Assembly (NCBI GenBank): GCA_902783295.1
Contig: CACZQT010000412.1
Span: 1 to 5,357, forward strand
From: an uncultured Lachnospiraceae bacterium
GTDB lineage: Bacteria > Bacillota > Clostridia > Lachnospirales > Lachnospiraceae
Direction: 5' to 3'
Length of the DNA stretch: 5,357 nucleotides
Shown piece after piece: positions 1 through 5,357 of the stretch. The notes beneath the pieces were generated by a model that was given only the letters and a program-made list of their open reading frames with translations, did not search any database and was not told the DNA's origin. Position numbers and translations under genes: made by a program. The stretch's first letter is position 1, and each line of letters opens with the position of its first letter.

Positions 1-1
1 A

Positions 2-1123
2 GCGGTCTGGTACCCGGTGGAAGTAAATACAACCATACTGAACCAGTGGTTCTGGAACCCGGAAACCTCGAAGGTAAAAAGCCTGCGGCAGCTGGCGGAG
101 ACTTACCGCCAGTCTGTGGGAAACAACGGCGTTCTGCTGCTGAACCTGAGCCCGGACCGGACCGGCCGGATCCCCGGGGAGCAGATTCAGCGCCTCATGG
201 AACTCCGGCAATATATTGATGCGACCTACGGGCGCAGCCTGGCAGAAGGGGCAAAAATCGTCGTAACTGATAAAAAAGCGAATCCCGGCCATGCGGAACG
301 GATCCTGACAGAAAACCAGGAAGAATACTGGGAAGCCGGTCCGGATTGGGATATGGATCGGGATACGGTTTCTTTTGATCTGCTTCTTCCGGAAGCAAAA
401 ACTTTTGATCAGGTCATGCTGCGTGAACATGTGCGCGACGGACAGCGGATTGCGGAATGGAGTTTTTCTGTCTGGGAGAATGGGATATTCCGGGAAGTGG
501 TACACAAAGGCGCTGCCGGGAGAAAGTGTATCCGCTGTTTTGAGCCGGTTCATTCGGACAGGGTTCGCCTGACTGTCCGCAGAAGTTATGATTCACCCCA
601 GATCTCCGGCTTTGGTTTATATCTCAGCCGGGTTACGGAAGATCAGGAACAGAACACGGGGATAGATCTGACCTCATATGCCTGTCCGGAACTTCCGGAG
701 GGAACCCGCGGAGGAGTATGCTACCGCCTGTTCGGCGGAGGAAGGCAGAGCGCTTCGGAAATACATTCTGATCCGGAAGAAACCGGTGAAACCGGATGGA
801 TGGCCGCGCTGGATCCGTCGCTTCTTCCGCGCACGACGGATTTTCACGCAGAACTGACAGGATGGCTGCGGGTAAAGCAGAGCGGAACCTATCATTTTGA
901 ACTGGGCAGTGCGGACGGAGCCCTGTTCTTCCTGGCAAACCGTCTTTGCCTGGATAATGATGAACCCCATGAATGGCGAAGCGTCCGTGCCGTCCTGCGT
1001 CTCGCTGCCGGATTTTACCCGTACCGCCTGCTCTATACCAGTTTTCGTTCCGAAGCCGCCTTTACCCTTCATGCGGACACGGACTGCCCCGGCAGTCTTC
1101 CGAAGCGCGTGGAACTGCTGTAA
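2..1123 (+). CDS. Alpha-L-fucosidase (GH29), C-terminal part with CBM32-like and PA14-like modules; 5' end cut by window edge
   Basis: This is the 3' part of a gene for a retaining exo-glycosidase that removes terminal alpha-L-fucose from glycans. The frame is open to the left edge and reads VWYPVEVNTT before the GTG at 17; that GTG lies inside a conserved GH29 block and is not a real start. Residues numbered from it: 1-70 are the end of the GH29 barrel, with the hallmark WFWNPE, SVGNNGVLLLNLSPDRTG and a helix after it. About 78-205 look like the F5/8 type C (discoidin/CBM32-like) domain usual after GH29 barrels, ending in ISGFGLYL. About 225-355 resemble a PA14-like beta module (GWLRVKQSGTYHFELGSADG, then LAAGFYPYRLLY). 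The catalytic nucleophile lies upstream of the window. No signal peptide can be judged. The gene ends in its own terminator, so it is transcriptionally separate from the permease genes. GH29 is near certain; the PA14 call is moderate. Confidence 0.93.
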   Translation, partial: AVWYPVEVNTTILNQWFWNPETSKVKSLRQLAETYRQSVGNNGVLLLNLSPDRTGRIPGEQIQRLMELRQYIDATYGRSLAEGAKIVVTDKKANPGHAERILTENQEEYWEAGPDWDMDRDTVSFDLLLPEAKTFDQVMLREHVRDGQRIAEWSFSVWENGIFREVVHKGAAGRKCIRCFEPVHSDRVRLTVRRSYDSPQISGFGLYLSRVTEDQEQNTGIDLTSYACPELPEGTRGGVCYRLFGGGRQSASEIHSDPEETGETGWMAALDPSLLPRTTDFHAELTGWLRVKQSGTYHFELGSADGALFFLANRLCLDNDEPHEWRSVRAVLRLAAGFYPYRLLYTSFRSEAAFTLHADTDCPGSLPKRVELL

Positions 1124-1171
1124 AAAACTGAAGAAGGAAAAACTGAACGAATTTTACCGCGGAAAAAAAGA

Positions 1172-1220
1172 TTCCATAGGGGGAAGGAACGCTATTTCTG
1201 CCCCTTATGGAACTTTTTTT
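1172..1220 (+). terminator. Rho-independent terminator after the fucosidase gene
   Basis: The arm 1172-1183 (TTCCATAGGGGG) pairs along its full 12 bases with 1201-1212 (CCCCTTATGGAA), with one G-U pair and a 17-nt loop. It is followed by C and seven T (1214-1220). An A-run at 1163-1169 just before the stem means the same hairpin could also work on the minus strand. It lies 48 bp after the fucosidase stop and upstream of the next promoter, so it insulates the two units. Confidence 0.9.
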
Positions 1221-1245
1221 GCCCAAATCGCACAAAAACAGTGTC

Positions 1246-1275
1246 TTGAGAAATCGTCATTTCAGCCAATATAAT
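1246..1275 (+). promoter_or_regulatory. Sigma-A-type promoter for the permease operon
   Basis: The -35 box TTGAGA (1246-1251) and a perfect -10 box TATAAT (1270-1275) are separated by 18 bp. The -35 starts 25 bp after the terminator T-run, and the predicted transcript start is near 1281-1284, giving a leader of about 55 nt before the lplB-type start at 1338. Position and match to consensus are good; there is no experimental support. Confidence 0.72.
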
Positions 1276-1302
1276 GAATCCGGAAAATGATTACAGATTC
1301 AT
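1274..1302 (+). repeat. Inverted repeat from the -10 box into the leader, possible operator
   Basis: ATGAATC at 1274-1280 is matched by its exact reverse complement GATTCAT at 1296-1302, with 15 bp between the arms. The arm centres are 22 bp apart, about two helical turns, and the left arm overlaps the last two bases of the -10 box. That arrangement would suit a dimeric repressor. A 7-bp AT-rich inverted repeat can also arise by chance, and no known operator consensus (catabolite-response or LacI type) is recognised. Confidence 0.3.
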
Positions 1303-1325
1303 AATGGTTGCCCCGGCAGCCTGGC

Positions 1326-1331
1326 AGGAGG
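1326..1331 (+). promoter_or_regulatory. Ribosome binding site fixing the lplB-type start at 1338
   Basis: A perfect AGGAGG lies six bases before the ATG at 1338. The frame is also open from a TTG at 1308, but that start has no Shine-Dalgarno sequence and would add ten residues unlike the family's N-terminus, so 1338 is preferred. Confidence 0.88.
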
Positions 1332-1337
1332 TGGCTT

Positions 1338-2252
1338 ATGAAATCGTTGATTCCGGCAATCTCAAGGCAGAAAAGGTACTGGCAGCTGTATTTGCTGGCA
1401 ATGATTCCATTTGTGTTTGTTCTGCTTTTTAACTATATGCCGATGTATGGGATTCTCCTGGCTTTCAAGGATTACAGCATCAAAAAAGGAATTCTGGGGG
1501 GAAAATGGGTCGGCCTGAAGTATTTCAATCAGCTTTTCAGCATCCCAAACTTTCCCCTGATCCTGAAAAACACCATCGTGCTCAGTCTGGAAAGCATGGT
1601 GATCGGCTTCCCGTTTCCGATTCTTCTCGCACTGGGTTTCAACGAGCTCAGGAACAAAACCGTCAAAAAGGTGCTTCAGACGGTTTCGTTCGCGCCTTTC
1701 TTCATTTCAACGGTTGTGGTGGTCAGTATCATCTTTCAGATGTTTTCCTACCGATATGGTGTAATCAACGCGATCATCAGGGGGATGGGAGGCAGTGCGG
1801 TCAATTTCCTGGGAATTGCGGGGTTCTTTCGCCCGTCGTATATCATTTCCGGTATCTGGCAGAGAGCTGGATACAGTTCAATTCTGTATATTTCGGCGCT
1901 CTCCGCGGTGGACGTGTCCCTGTATGACGCGGCCGCGATTGATGGAGCGAGCCGCCTGCAGAAAGTATTGCACGTGGATCTTCCCTGTATCATGCCTACC
2001 ATAATTATCACCCTGATTCTCAACGTGGGAAATATTCTGAGTATCGGGTTTGAAAAGGCTTACCTGCTCCAGAATCCTGTGAACTATAAATACTCTGAGA
2101 TCATTGCGACCTATGTATATAAAACCGGCATTGAGCAGGCACAGTTCAGTTTCGCGACCGCCGTCGGTCTGTTTAACTCCGTTGTCAACTGCATCATGCT
2201 GATTCTGGTGAACACCATCGTCAGAAAGTTCAGCGAAACCAGTCTGTTCTAG
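1338..2252 (+). CDS. lplB: LplB-type sugar ABC transporter permease
   Basis: This 304-residue integral membrane protein is one of the two permeases of a CUT1-type oligosaccharide importer of the LplB/YtcP class, which takes up sugars released from polysaccharides with a binding lipoprotein and a separately encoded ATPase. The N-terminus is the family's typical basic stretch followed by the first membrane helix (about residues 16-43, with FNYMPMYGILLAFKDY). Further hydrophobic helices lie near 73-100, 113-136, 165-190, 220-240 and 272-297. The EAA loop that contacts the ATPase is at about 195-220 (LYDAAAIDGASR, then DLPCIMP), with the conserved glycine at 203. Length is normal for the family and no lesion is seen. 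It is first in its operon. The transported sugar cannot be read from the sequence; a fucosylated or galactosylated glycan fragment is inferred from the neighbours. Confidence 0.93.
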   Translation: MKSLIPAISRQKRYWQLYLLAMIPFVFVLLFNYMPMYGILLAFKDYSIKKGILGGKWVGLKYFNQLFSIPNFPLILKNTIVLSLESMVIGFPFPILLALGFNELRNKTVKKVLQTVSFAPFFISTVVVVSIIFQMFSYRYGVINAIIRGMGGSAVNFLGIAGFFRPSYIISGIWQRAGYSSILYISALSAVDVSLYDAAAIDGASRLQKVLHVDLPCIMPTIIITLILNVGNILSIGFEKAYLLQNPVNYKYSEIIATYVYKTGIEQAQFSFATAVGLFNSVVNCIMLILVNTIVRKFSETSLF

Positions 2253-2256
2253 GAGG
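2251..2256 (+). promoter_or_regulatory. Ribosome binding site of the lplC-type gene overlapping the lplB-type stop
   Basis: AGGAGG begins inside the TAG stop codon (2250-2252) of the preceding permease gene and lies six bases before the ATG at 2263. The tight overlap indicates one transcript and probable translational coupling of the two permeases. Confidence 0.85.
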
Positions 2257-2262
2257 CAGCCC

Positions 2263-2727
2263 ATGACGATCAACATGAAGAGCAAAAGCTCGCTGCACAA
2301 ATGGAAAAACCTTCCCGCGGGGGATAAAATCTATCTTTCTCTCGTGTATCTGTTTCTCGGGATCTTTATTGTCATGGTCATCTACCCGCTTCTGTATGTG
2401 GTGAGCTGCTCGTTTTCCAGTCCGGAAGCGCTGATCCAGGGGCGCGTGTTTTTCCTGCCGGTGGAATTTGGGGTGCAGGGATATGAGGCCGTTTTTTCCA
2501 ATACCCGGATCTGGCGCGGCTATGCGAACACGATCCTGTATACCATACTCGGAACCGCCATTGGTACAAGCGTATCCATGATTGCCGCTTTTGTGCTCTC
2601 CCGCCGGGAGTTCCCGGTCCGGGGCTTCCTGACCGTCTTCTTCATGGTGACGATGTTTATCGGCGGCGGCACCATTCCCATGTATCTGTGGCTGAAAACA
2701 CTGAGAATCCCTGACCACGGATCATGA
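2263..2727 (+). pseudogene. lplC: LplC-type sugar ABC permease, 3'-truncated at a junction with a GH2 gene
   Basis: This encodes the second permease of the LplB/LplC importer, but only 154 residues remain of the usual ~290-300. Membrane helices are visible near residues 23-48, 87-113 and 121-146. The FMVTMFIGGGTIPMYLWLK stretch matches the middle of the family, where an intact protein continues with a Trp-Ala-Leu-Ile-Leu-Pro-like segment. Here, after LRIPD (2704-2715), similarity stops and four codons later there is a TGA (2725-2727). The EAA loop, which should lie near residues 190-215, is missing, so this product could not couple to an ATPase. None of the three forward frames after 2727 continues the permease, so this is not a simple frameshift. 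Its start and ribosome binding site are intact. The truncation may be genuine or an assembly chimera. Confidence 0.88.
2711..2726. other. Breakpoint joining the lplC-type gene to the GH2 gene
   Basis: Permease-like coding (frame of 2263) ends at about 2715 and beta-galactosidase-like coding (frame of 2750) begins at about 2714-2723, reading DHDFDYSGIALLANRKDYEE. The two frames differ, so no fusion protein is made. An 8-bp palindrome, ATCATGAT, lies at 2721-2728. No insertion-sequence end, long direct repeat or attachment site is visible here. The exact base cannot be fixed without an intact relative. Confidence 0.8.
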
Positions 2728-2749
2728 TTTTGATTACTCCGGAATCGCG

Positions 2750-4528
2750 TTGCTGGCCAACCGGAAGGATTATGAGGAAGCGATTGCGGACCGGATCCGG
2801 CGTATGGTGGAGCGGGATATCAACCGTCCCTGCGTGGTTTTCTGGTCCATGGGAAACGAAAGCGGTTACAGCATGGCTTTTGAGCATGCGCTCCGCTGGG
2901 TCCGGCAGCGGGATCCTTCCCGCCTGCGGCATTATGAAAGCATCCATTTGCTGAAAAATGCCCCGATTCCCAATACAGGCAGCGATGTCCTGGATATGGT
3001 TTCGGTCATGTATCCGTCCCTGCAGCAGATTGACGTGTTCCTGGATAACCCGAATGAATCACGCCCTTATTTCATGTGCGAGTATGCCCATGCGATGGGG
3101 AACGGGCCGGGCGGTGCGGAAGCGTACTGGAAAAAAATCTATGCCAGCCCGCGTATGATCGGCGGCTGCGTTTGGGAGTGGTGTGACCACGGGATCCGGA
3201 CAGGGACAGAGCCGGACGGCGCGCCTGTTTACCGGTATGGGGGAGATTTCGGAGAAAAGAACCATGACGGGAATTTCTGCATTGACGGGCTTGTTTTTCC
3301 GGACAGAACACCGCATCACGGTCTGGAGGAAATCGGTCAGGTTTACCGCCCTGTCCGGGTGGAAAAGAAAGGAAAACATTATATCTTCCGGAATTGCCTG
3401 TCCTTTACCGCTGCCGAAGATTGGCTCACATGCCGCTATGAAGTCGAACGGAACGGGGTACGCTGCGGCGGAGGAACCGTCGTGCTGAATCTTCCGCCTC
3501 TTTGCTCCCAGGAAGTCCTGCTTCCGGAGCAGGAACAGGGAAGCGGGCTGTTTGTGCGTTTCATTTTTGAAGCCCGGAATGATACCGCCTGGCGAAAGCG
3601 GGGGGAAATGGTCTGCTTTGACCAGATCCGGCTTTCCCCGCTTCCGGTGTGCAAACTGTCTCCCGCGTCCTGTGCGGATCCGGTCTCAGTACAGGAAACC
3701 GGTATGGAAATCATCGTGACCGGGAAAGAATTTGAATACAGGATCCGGAAGGATACCGGGCTTCCGGGACAGATGGTCCTGCATGGGCGGGAATTGCTTA
3801 CATCCCCTGTTCGCTGGAATCTCTGGCGCGCTCCCACGGATAACGACAGCCCTTTCCGGACGCAATGGGAGCGTTTCCATCTTTTTGATCTGGTTCCCCG
3901 GGTCTATGAAATCAAAACAAGCCGGAATAAAGCAGGCATCTTTGTCCAGTGCCGTTCTTCCCTCGGATGGCAGAGCCATTTTCCGGTCATGCGGATCCAT
4001 CATCAGTTGATGATTGGCCGGAGTGGTTCCCTGGATATAAGAACGCAGGCGCGGGTAACGGAACAGCGTCCTCCGCTGCCCCGATTCGGCCTGCTCCTGC
4101 AGATGCCGGCGGAGATGAATCAGGTGAAATACTGGGGATATGGTCCTCTGGACAGCTATTCAGACAAGCATGAAGCCTCATGGTGGGGCGTCTTTTCCGA
4201 GGTTGCGGACGGCAGCCGGGAAAGGCACATCCGCCCGCAGGAATCCGGCGCGCATACGGAATGCACATGCCTGATGGTCGGCAATGGGGAAAACCGGATA
4301 ACGGTTACCGCGAAGGAAGCGTTTTCTTTCCGGCTTACCCATTACGACTTGGAAAAGGAAACCGATGCCAGGCACAGGGATGAACTGCAACCGGAAAAAG
4401 ATGTGTTCCTTTGCCTGGACTGGGCACAGGCGGGAATCGGTACCGGCAGTTGCGGACCGGTTCCTGCATCGGAATTCCTGTTGGCGCAAAAAGAAATCCA
4501 TTGGGCGCTGCGCCTTGAAAACCGTTAA
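2750..4528 (+). CDS. Beta-galactosidase (GH2, LacZ family), 5'-truncated fragment keeping both catalytic glutamates
   Basis: GH2 beta-galactosidases hydrolyse terminal beta-galactosides. The GH2 frame is open from 2705, but no credible start exists: the TTG at 2750 is only the first permitted codon and has no good ribosome binding site. Numbered from it, residues 7-200 are the rest of the TIM barrel, with the acid/base Glu37 in WSMGNESGY, the nucleophile Glu111 in CEYAHAMGN, and GGCVWEWCDHGI, FCIDGLVFPDRTPHHGL and VYRPV as in LacZ. About 205-305 is an Ig-like domain. About 320-592 is the Bgal small-chain beta-sandwich, with WRAPTDND, YWGYGPLDSYSDK, RPQESG and GIGTGSCGP. About 400 N-terminal residues are missing compared with LacZ: the sugar-binding jelly roll, the first Ig-like domain and the first barrel strands. 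The remaining ~1.8 kb has no stop or frameshift, so the break is recent or artefactual. A functional product is unlikely. Confidence 0.92.
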   Translation: MLANRKDYEEAIADRIRRMVERDINRPCVVFWSMGNESGYSMAFEHALRWVRQRDPSRLRHYESIHLLKNAPIPNTGSDVLDMVSVMYPSLQQIDVFLDNPNESRPYFMCEYAHAMGNGPGGAEAYWKKIYASPRMIGGCVWEWCDHGIRTGTEPDGAPVYRYGGDFGEKNHDGNFCIDGLVFPDRTPHHGLEEIGQVYRPVRVEKKGKHYIFRNCLSFTAAEDWLTCRYEVERNGVRCGGGTVVLNLPPLCSQEVLLPEQEQGSGLFVRFIFEARNDTAWRKRGEMVCFDQIRLSPLPVCKLSPASCADPVSVQETGMEIIVTGKEFEYRIRKDTGLPGQMVLHGRELLTSPVRWNLWRAPTDNDSPFRTQWERFHLFDLVPRVYEIKTSRNKAGIFVQCRSSLGWQSHFPVMRIHHQLMIGRSGSLDIRTQARVTEQRPPLPRFGLLLQMPAEMNQVKYWGYGPLDSYSDKHEASWWGVFSEVADGSRERHIRPQESGAHTECTCLMVGNGENRITVTAKEAFSFRLTHYDLEKETDARHRDELQPEKDVFLCLDWAQAGIGTGSCGPVPASEFLLAQKEIHWALRLENR

Positions 4529-4587
4529 TATTCCGGGCCGGCTTTCCTTGAACCGTTCTTGATTCCGGCGGTAAATTCAGGCACAAT

Positions 4588-4628
4588 ACGGCTGCGGTTC
4601 TCCGGAACGCCGGAGGCCGCAGCCGTTT
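4588..4628 (+). terminator. Probable intrinsic terminator after the GH2 gene
   Basis: ACGGCTGCGG (4588-4597) pairs with CCGCAGCCGT (4617-4626). After a small internal loop, CTCCGG (4600-4605) pairs with CCGGAG (4610-4615) around an AACG tetraloop. The stem is very GC-rich, but the T-run is only three (4626-4628). It lies 59 bp after the GH2 stop. Confidence 0.65.
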
Positions 4629-4714
4629 GCCATATTATACATGAAATAATACTTATCCAAAAGATTGGCTTGAGTGGGAATAAAGAGACATGGGACGCTT
4701 CTCGGGAGACAGGA

Positions 4715-4745
4715 ACGGCCGCGGTTCTGAACCGCGGCCGTCTTT
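4715..4745 (-). terminator. Probable terminator of the S41 peptidase gene, possibly bidirectional
   Basis: ACGGCCGCGGTT (4715-4726) pairs perfectly over 12 bp with AACCGCGGCCGT (4730-4741) around a 3-nt loop. It lies 34 bp beyond the minus-strand stop. Read on the minus strand it is followed only by a weak T-poor tail (TCCTGTC); on the plus strand the tail is CTTTGTGTGT. It is a strong hairpin, but termination efficiency is uncertain because neither tail is a long T-run. Confidence 0.55.
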
Positions 4746-4775
4746 GTGTGTCCTGCGGACAGTTTCCGTGAATGC

Positions 4776-5357
4776 TCACCGGAGACCGTTTATGAATTCC
4801 ACCAGCGCCTGCCGGTCGTAGAAATTGTTGTAGTCCCGGATGAAATAATCCGGTTCGACGCCCCTGTCCACATCATAGTACGCGCCGTTTTTCACAAAGG
4901 AAACGCGCTGCGCGCCGGAAATCTGGAAGCAGCCTCCCCAGGACGTCGACAGCCGCCGGACCACGCAGCTTCCGCCGCCGGATGTTTTGCCCAGCAGTGT
5001 CACGCGTCCGTCCGCTTTGAAAGCCCAGGGCACCAGGTTTCCGCAGGAGAAGGACTCAGGAGAAATCAGGCAGTAAAGATCCAGGTCTGACAGATTGTCC
5101 CTGTCGTCATACTGATGATCCAGATTGACATCCGCCCGGAAAGACACGGTGGATTCGGCGCCGGTAACCGGATCGGTAAAGGAGACCTGCGCATTGCCCA
5201 GGAACCAGCAGAGGGCGAACACCGCGCCGTTTGTCGCGCCGCCGCCGTTATAGGACAGGTCAAGCACCACTTTCCTGACAGGGCTGTTTTCCCGGGTGAT
5301 CAGCCTGTGCGCTTTAATGATCCGGGAAATCGTATCATCCGCAAGCTCGCCGTTCTC
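4776..5357 (-). CDS. S41-family (C-terminal processing-like) peptidase, C-terminal part; 5' end cut by window edge
   Basis: This minus-strand frame is open to the right edge (first readable residues ENGELADDTISRIIKAHRL); the GTG at 5268-5270 is internal. Family S41 serine peptidases are typically exported or membrane-anchored and cut proteins near their C-termini. Numbered from that GTG, VVLDLSYNGGG is the S41 strand-loop motif. LYCLISPESFSCGN holds the likely nucleophile Ser75 (codon 5046-5048), and GKTSGGGSCVV (94-104) is the loop where CtpA-type enzymes carry the general-base Lys in TFGKG; here that position looks like Gly. The tail RGVEPDYFI followed by FYDRQALVEFINGL matches the normal S41 C-terminus. 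Any signal peptide or PDZ domain lies outside the window. The convergent orientation suggests no functional link to the sugar genes. Family assignment is firm; substrate is unknown. Confidence 0.85.
   Translation of the reverse strand, partial: ENGELADDTISRIIKAHRLITRENSPVRKVVLDLSYNGGGATNGAVFALCWFLGNAQVSFTDPVTGAESTVSFRADVNLDHQYDDRDNLSDLDLYCLISPESFSCGNLVPWAFKADGRVTLLGKTSGGGSCVVRRLSTSWGGCFQISGAQRVSFVKNGAYYDVDRGVEPDYFIRDYNNFYDRQALVEFINGLR

Larger units (their letters stand above)
4529..4775. other. Convergent intergenic region with two hairpins
   Basis: These 247 bp separate the 3' end of the GH2 gene from the 3' end of the minus-strand S41 peptidase gene. They contain two GC-rich hairpins (4588-4628 and 4715-4745). 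The AT-richer stretch between them (about 4629-4714) shows no convincing gene, no paired promoter with a target gene, and no recognised RNA. Confidence 0.6.

Noticed and set aside
1308..1337. TTG at 1308 as an earlier start for the lplB-type permease
   Set aside because: It has no Shine-Dalgarno sequence, adds ten residues unlike the family, and a perfect AGGAGG six bases before ATG 1338 marks the true start.
2700..2800. A simple frameshift splitting an otherwise intact LplC permease
   Set aside because: No forward frame after 2727 shows membrane helices or the EAA loop; the sequence is clearly GH2, so material is missing rather than shifted.
2724..2954. ATG overlapping the truncated permease's stop (ATGA-type overlap) and opening a 76-codon frame
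   Set aside because: The frame encodes an Arg/Trp-rich sequence with no family resemblance and overlaps the GH2-coding frame; the ATGA overlap is a by-product of the junction.
3436..4003. Long minus-strand and alternate-frame open stretches inside the GH2 and fucosidase genes
   Set aside because: They are Arg/Pro/Ser-rich shadow frames of GC-rich coding DNA without ribosome binding sites or family motifs.
4634..4662. Minus-strand promoter: TATAAT (4634-4639) with TTTTGG 17 bp upstream (4657-4662)
   Set aside because: The -35 match is poor and the transcript would run antisense into the 3' end of the GH2 gene with no target gene in the window; an AT-rich spacer between genes readily gives such a match.
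1..5357. CRISPR array, tRNA/rRNA, insertion sequence, phage or defence genes
   Set aside because: No regularly spaced repeats, RNA-gene signatures, transposase or integrase motifs, or paired terminal repeats were found on either strand.

Overview
The window looks like chromosomal DNA from a Gram-positive, glycan-degrading anaerobe, most likely a Clostridia/Bacillota gut or rumen bacterium. The evidence is an LplB/LplC-type sugar ABC permease pair with strong AGGAGG ribosome binding sites, GH29 and GH2 glycosidases, a Clostridia-like S41 peptidase and moderately GC-rich coding DNA. No 16S rRNA or other taxonomic marker is present, so the assignment is inferred. Both window ends fall inside genes.

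Layout from left to right: (1) the 3' part of a GH29 alpha-L-fucosidase gene with a discoidin/CBM32-like and then a PA14-like C-terminal module, ending at 1123; (2) a clear intrinsic terminator (1172-1220); (3) about 25 bp later, a sigma-A-type promoter and a leader with an inverted repeat; (4) a complete lplB-type permease gene (1338-2252), its stop overlapping the ribosome binding site of the next gene; (5) an lplC-type permease gene that keeps only about its first 150 codons; (6) an abrupt junction near 2711-2726, after which the sequence is the last ~600 codons of a GH2 beta-galactosidase, out of frame with the permease and without its N-terminal domains or start; (7) a 247-bp convergent intergenic region with two hairpins that share related stem sequences; (8) on the minus strand, the C-terminal part of an S41-family peptidase running off the right edge.

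The intact ancestor of this locus would be a polysaccharide-utilisation cluster: a fucosidase, an oligosaccharide importer (two permeases, a binding lipoprotein, and a shared ATPase encoded elsewhere) and a beta-galactosidase, acting together on fucosylated and galactosylated glycans. The junction removes the second half of lplC, the start of the GH2 gene and whatever lay between, usually including the binding-protein gene. It is either a real deletion or rearrangement that would inactivate the importer, or an assembly chimera. This is the most notable thing in the window. I see no CRISPR array, tRNA, rRNA, transposase or new defence-type system.
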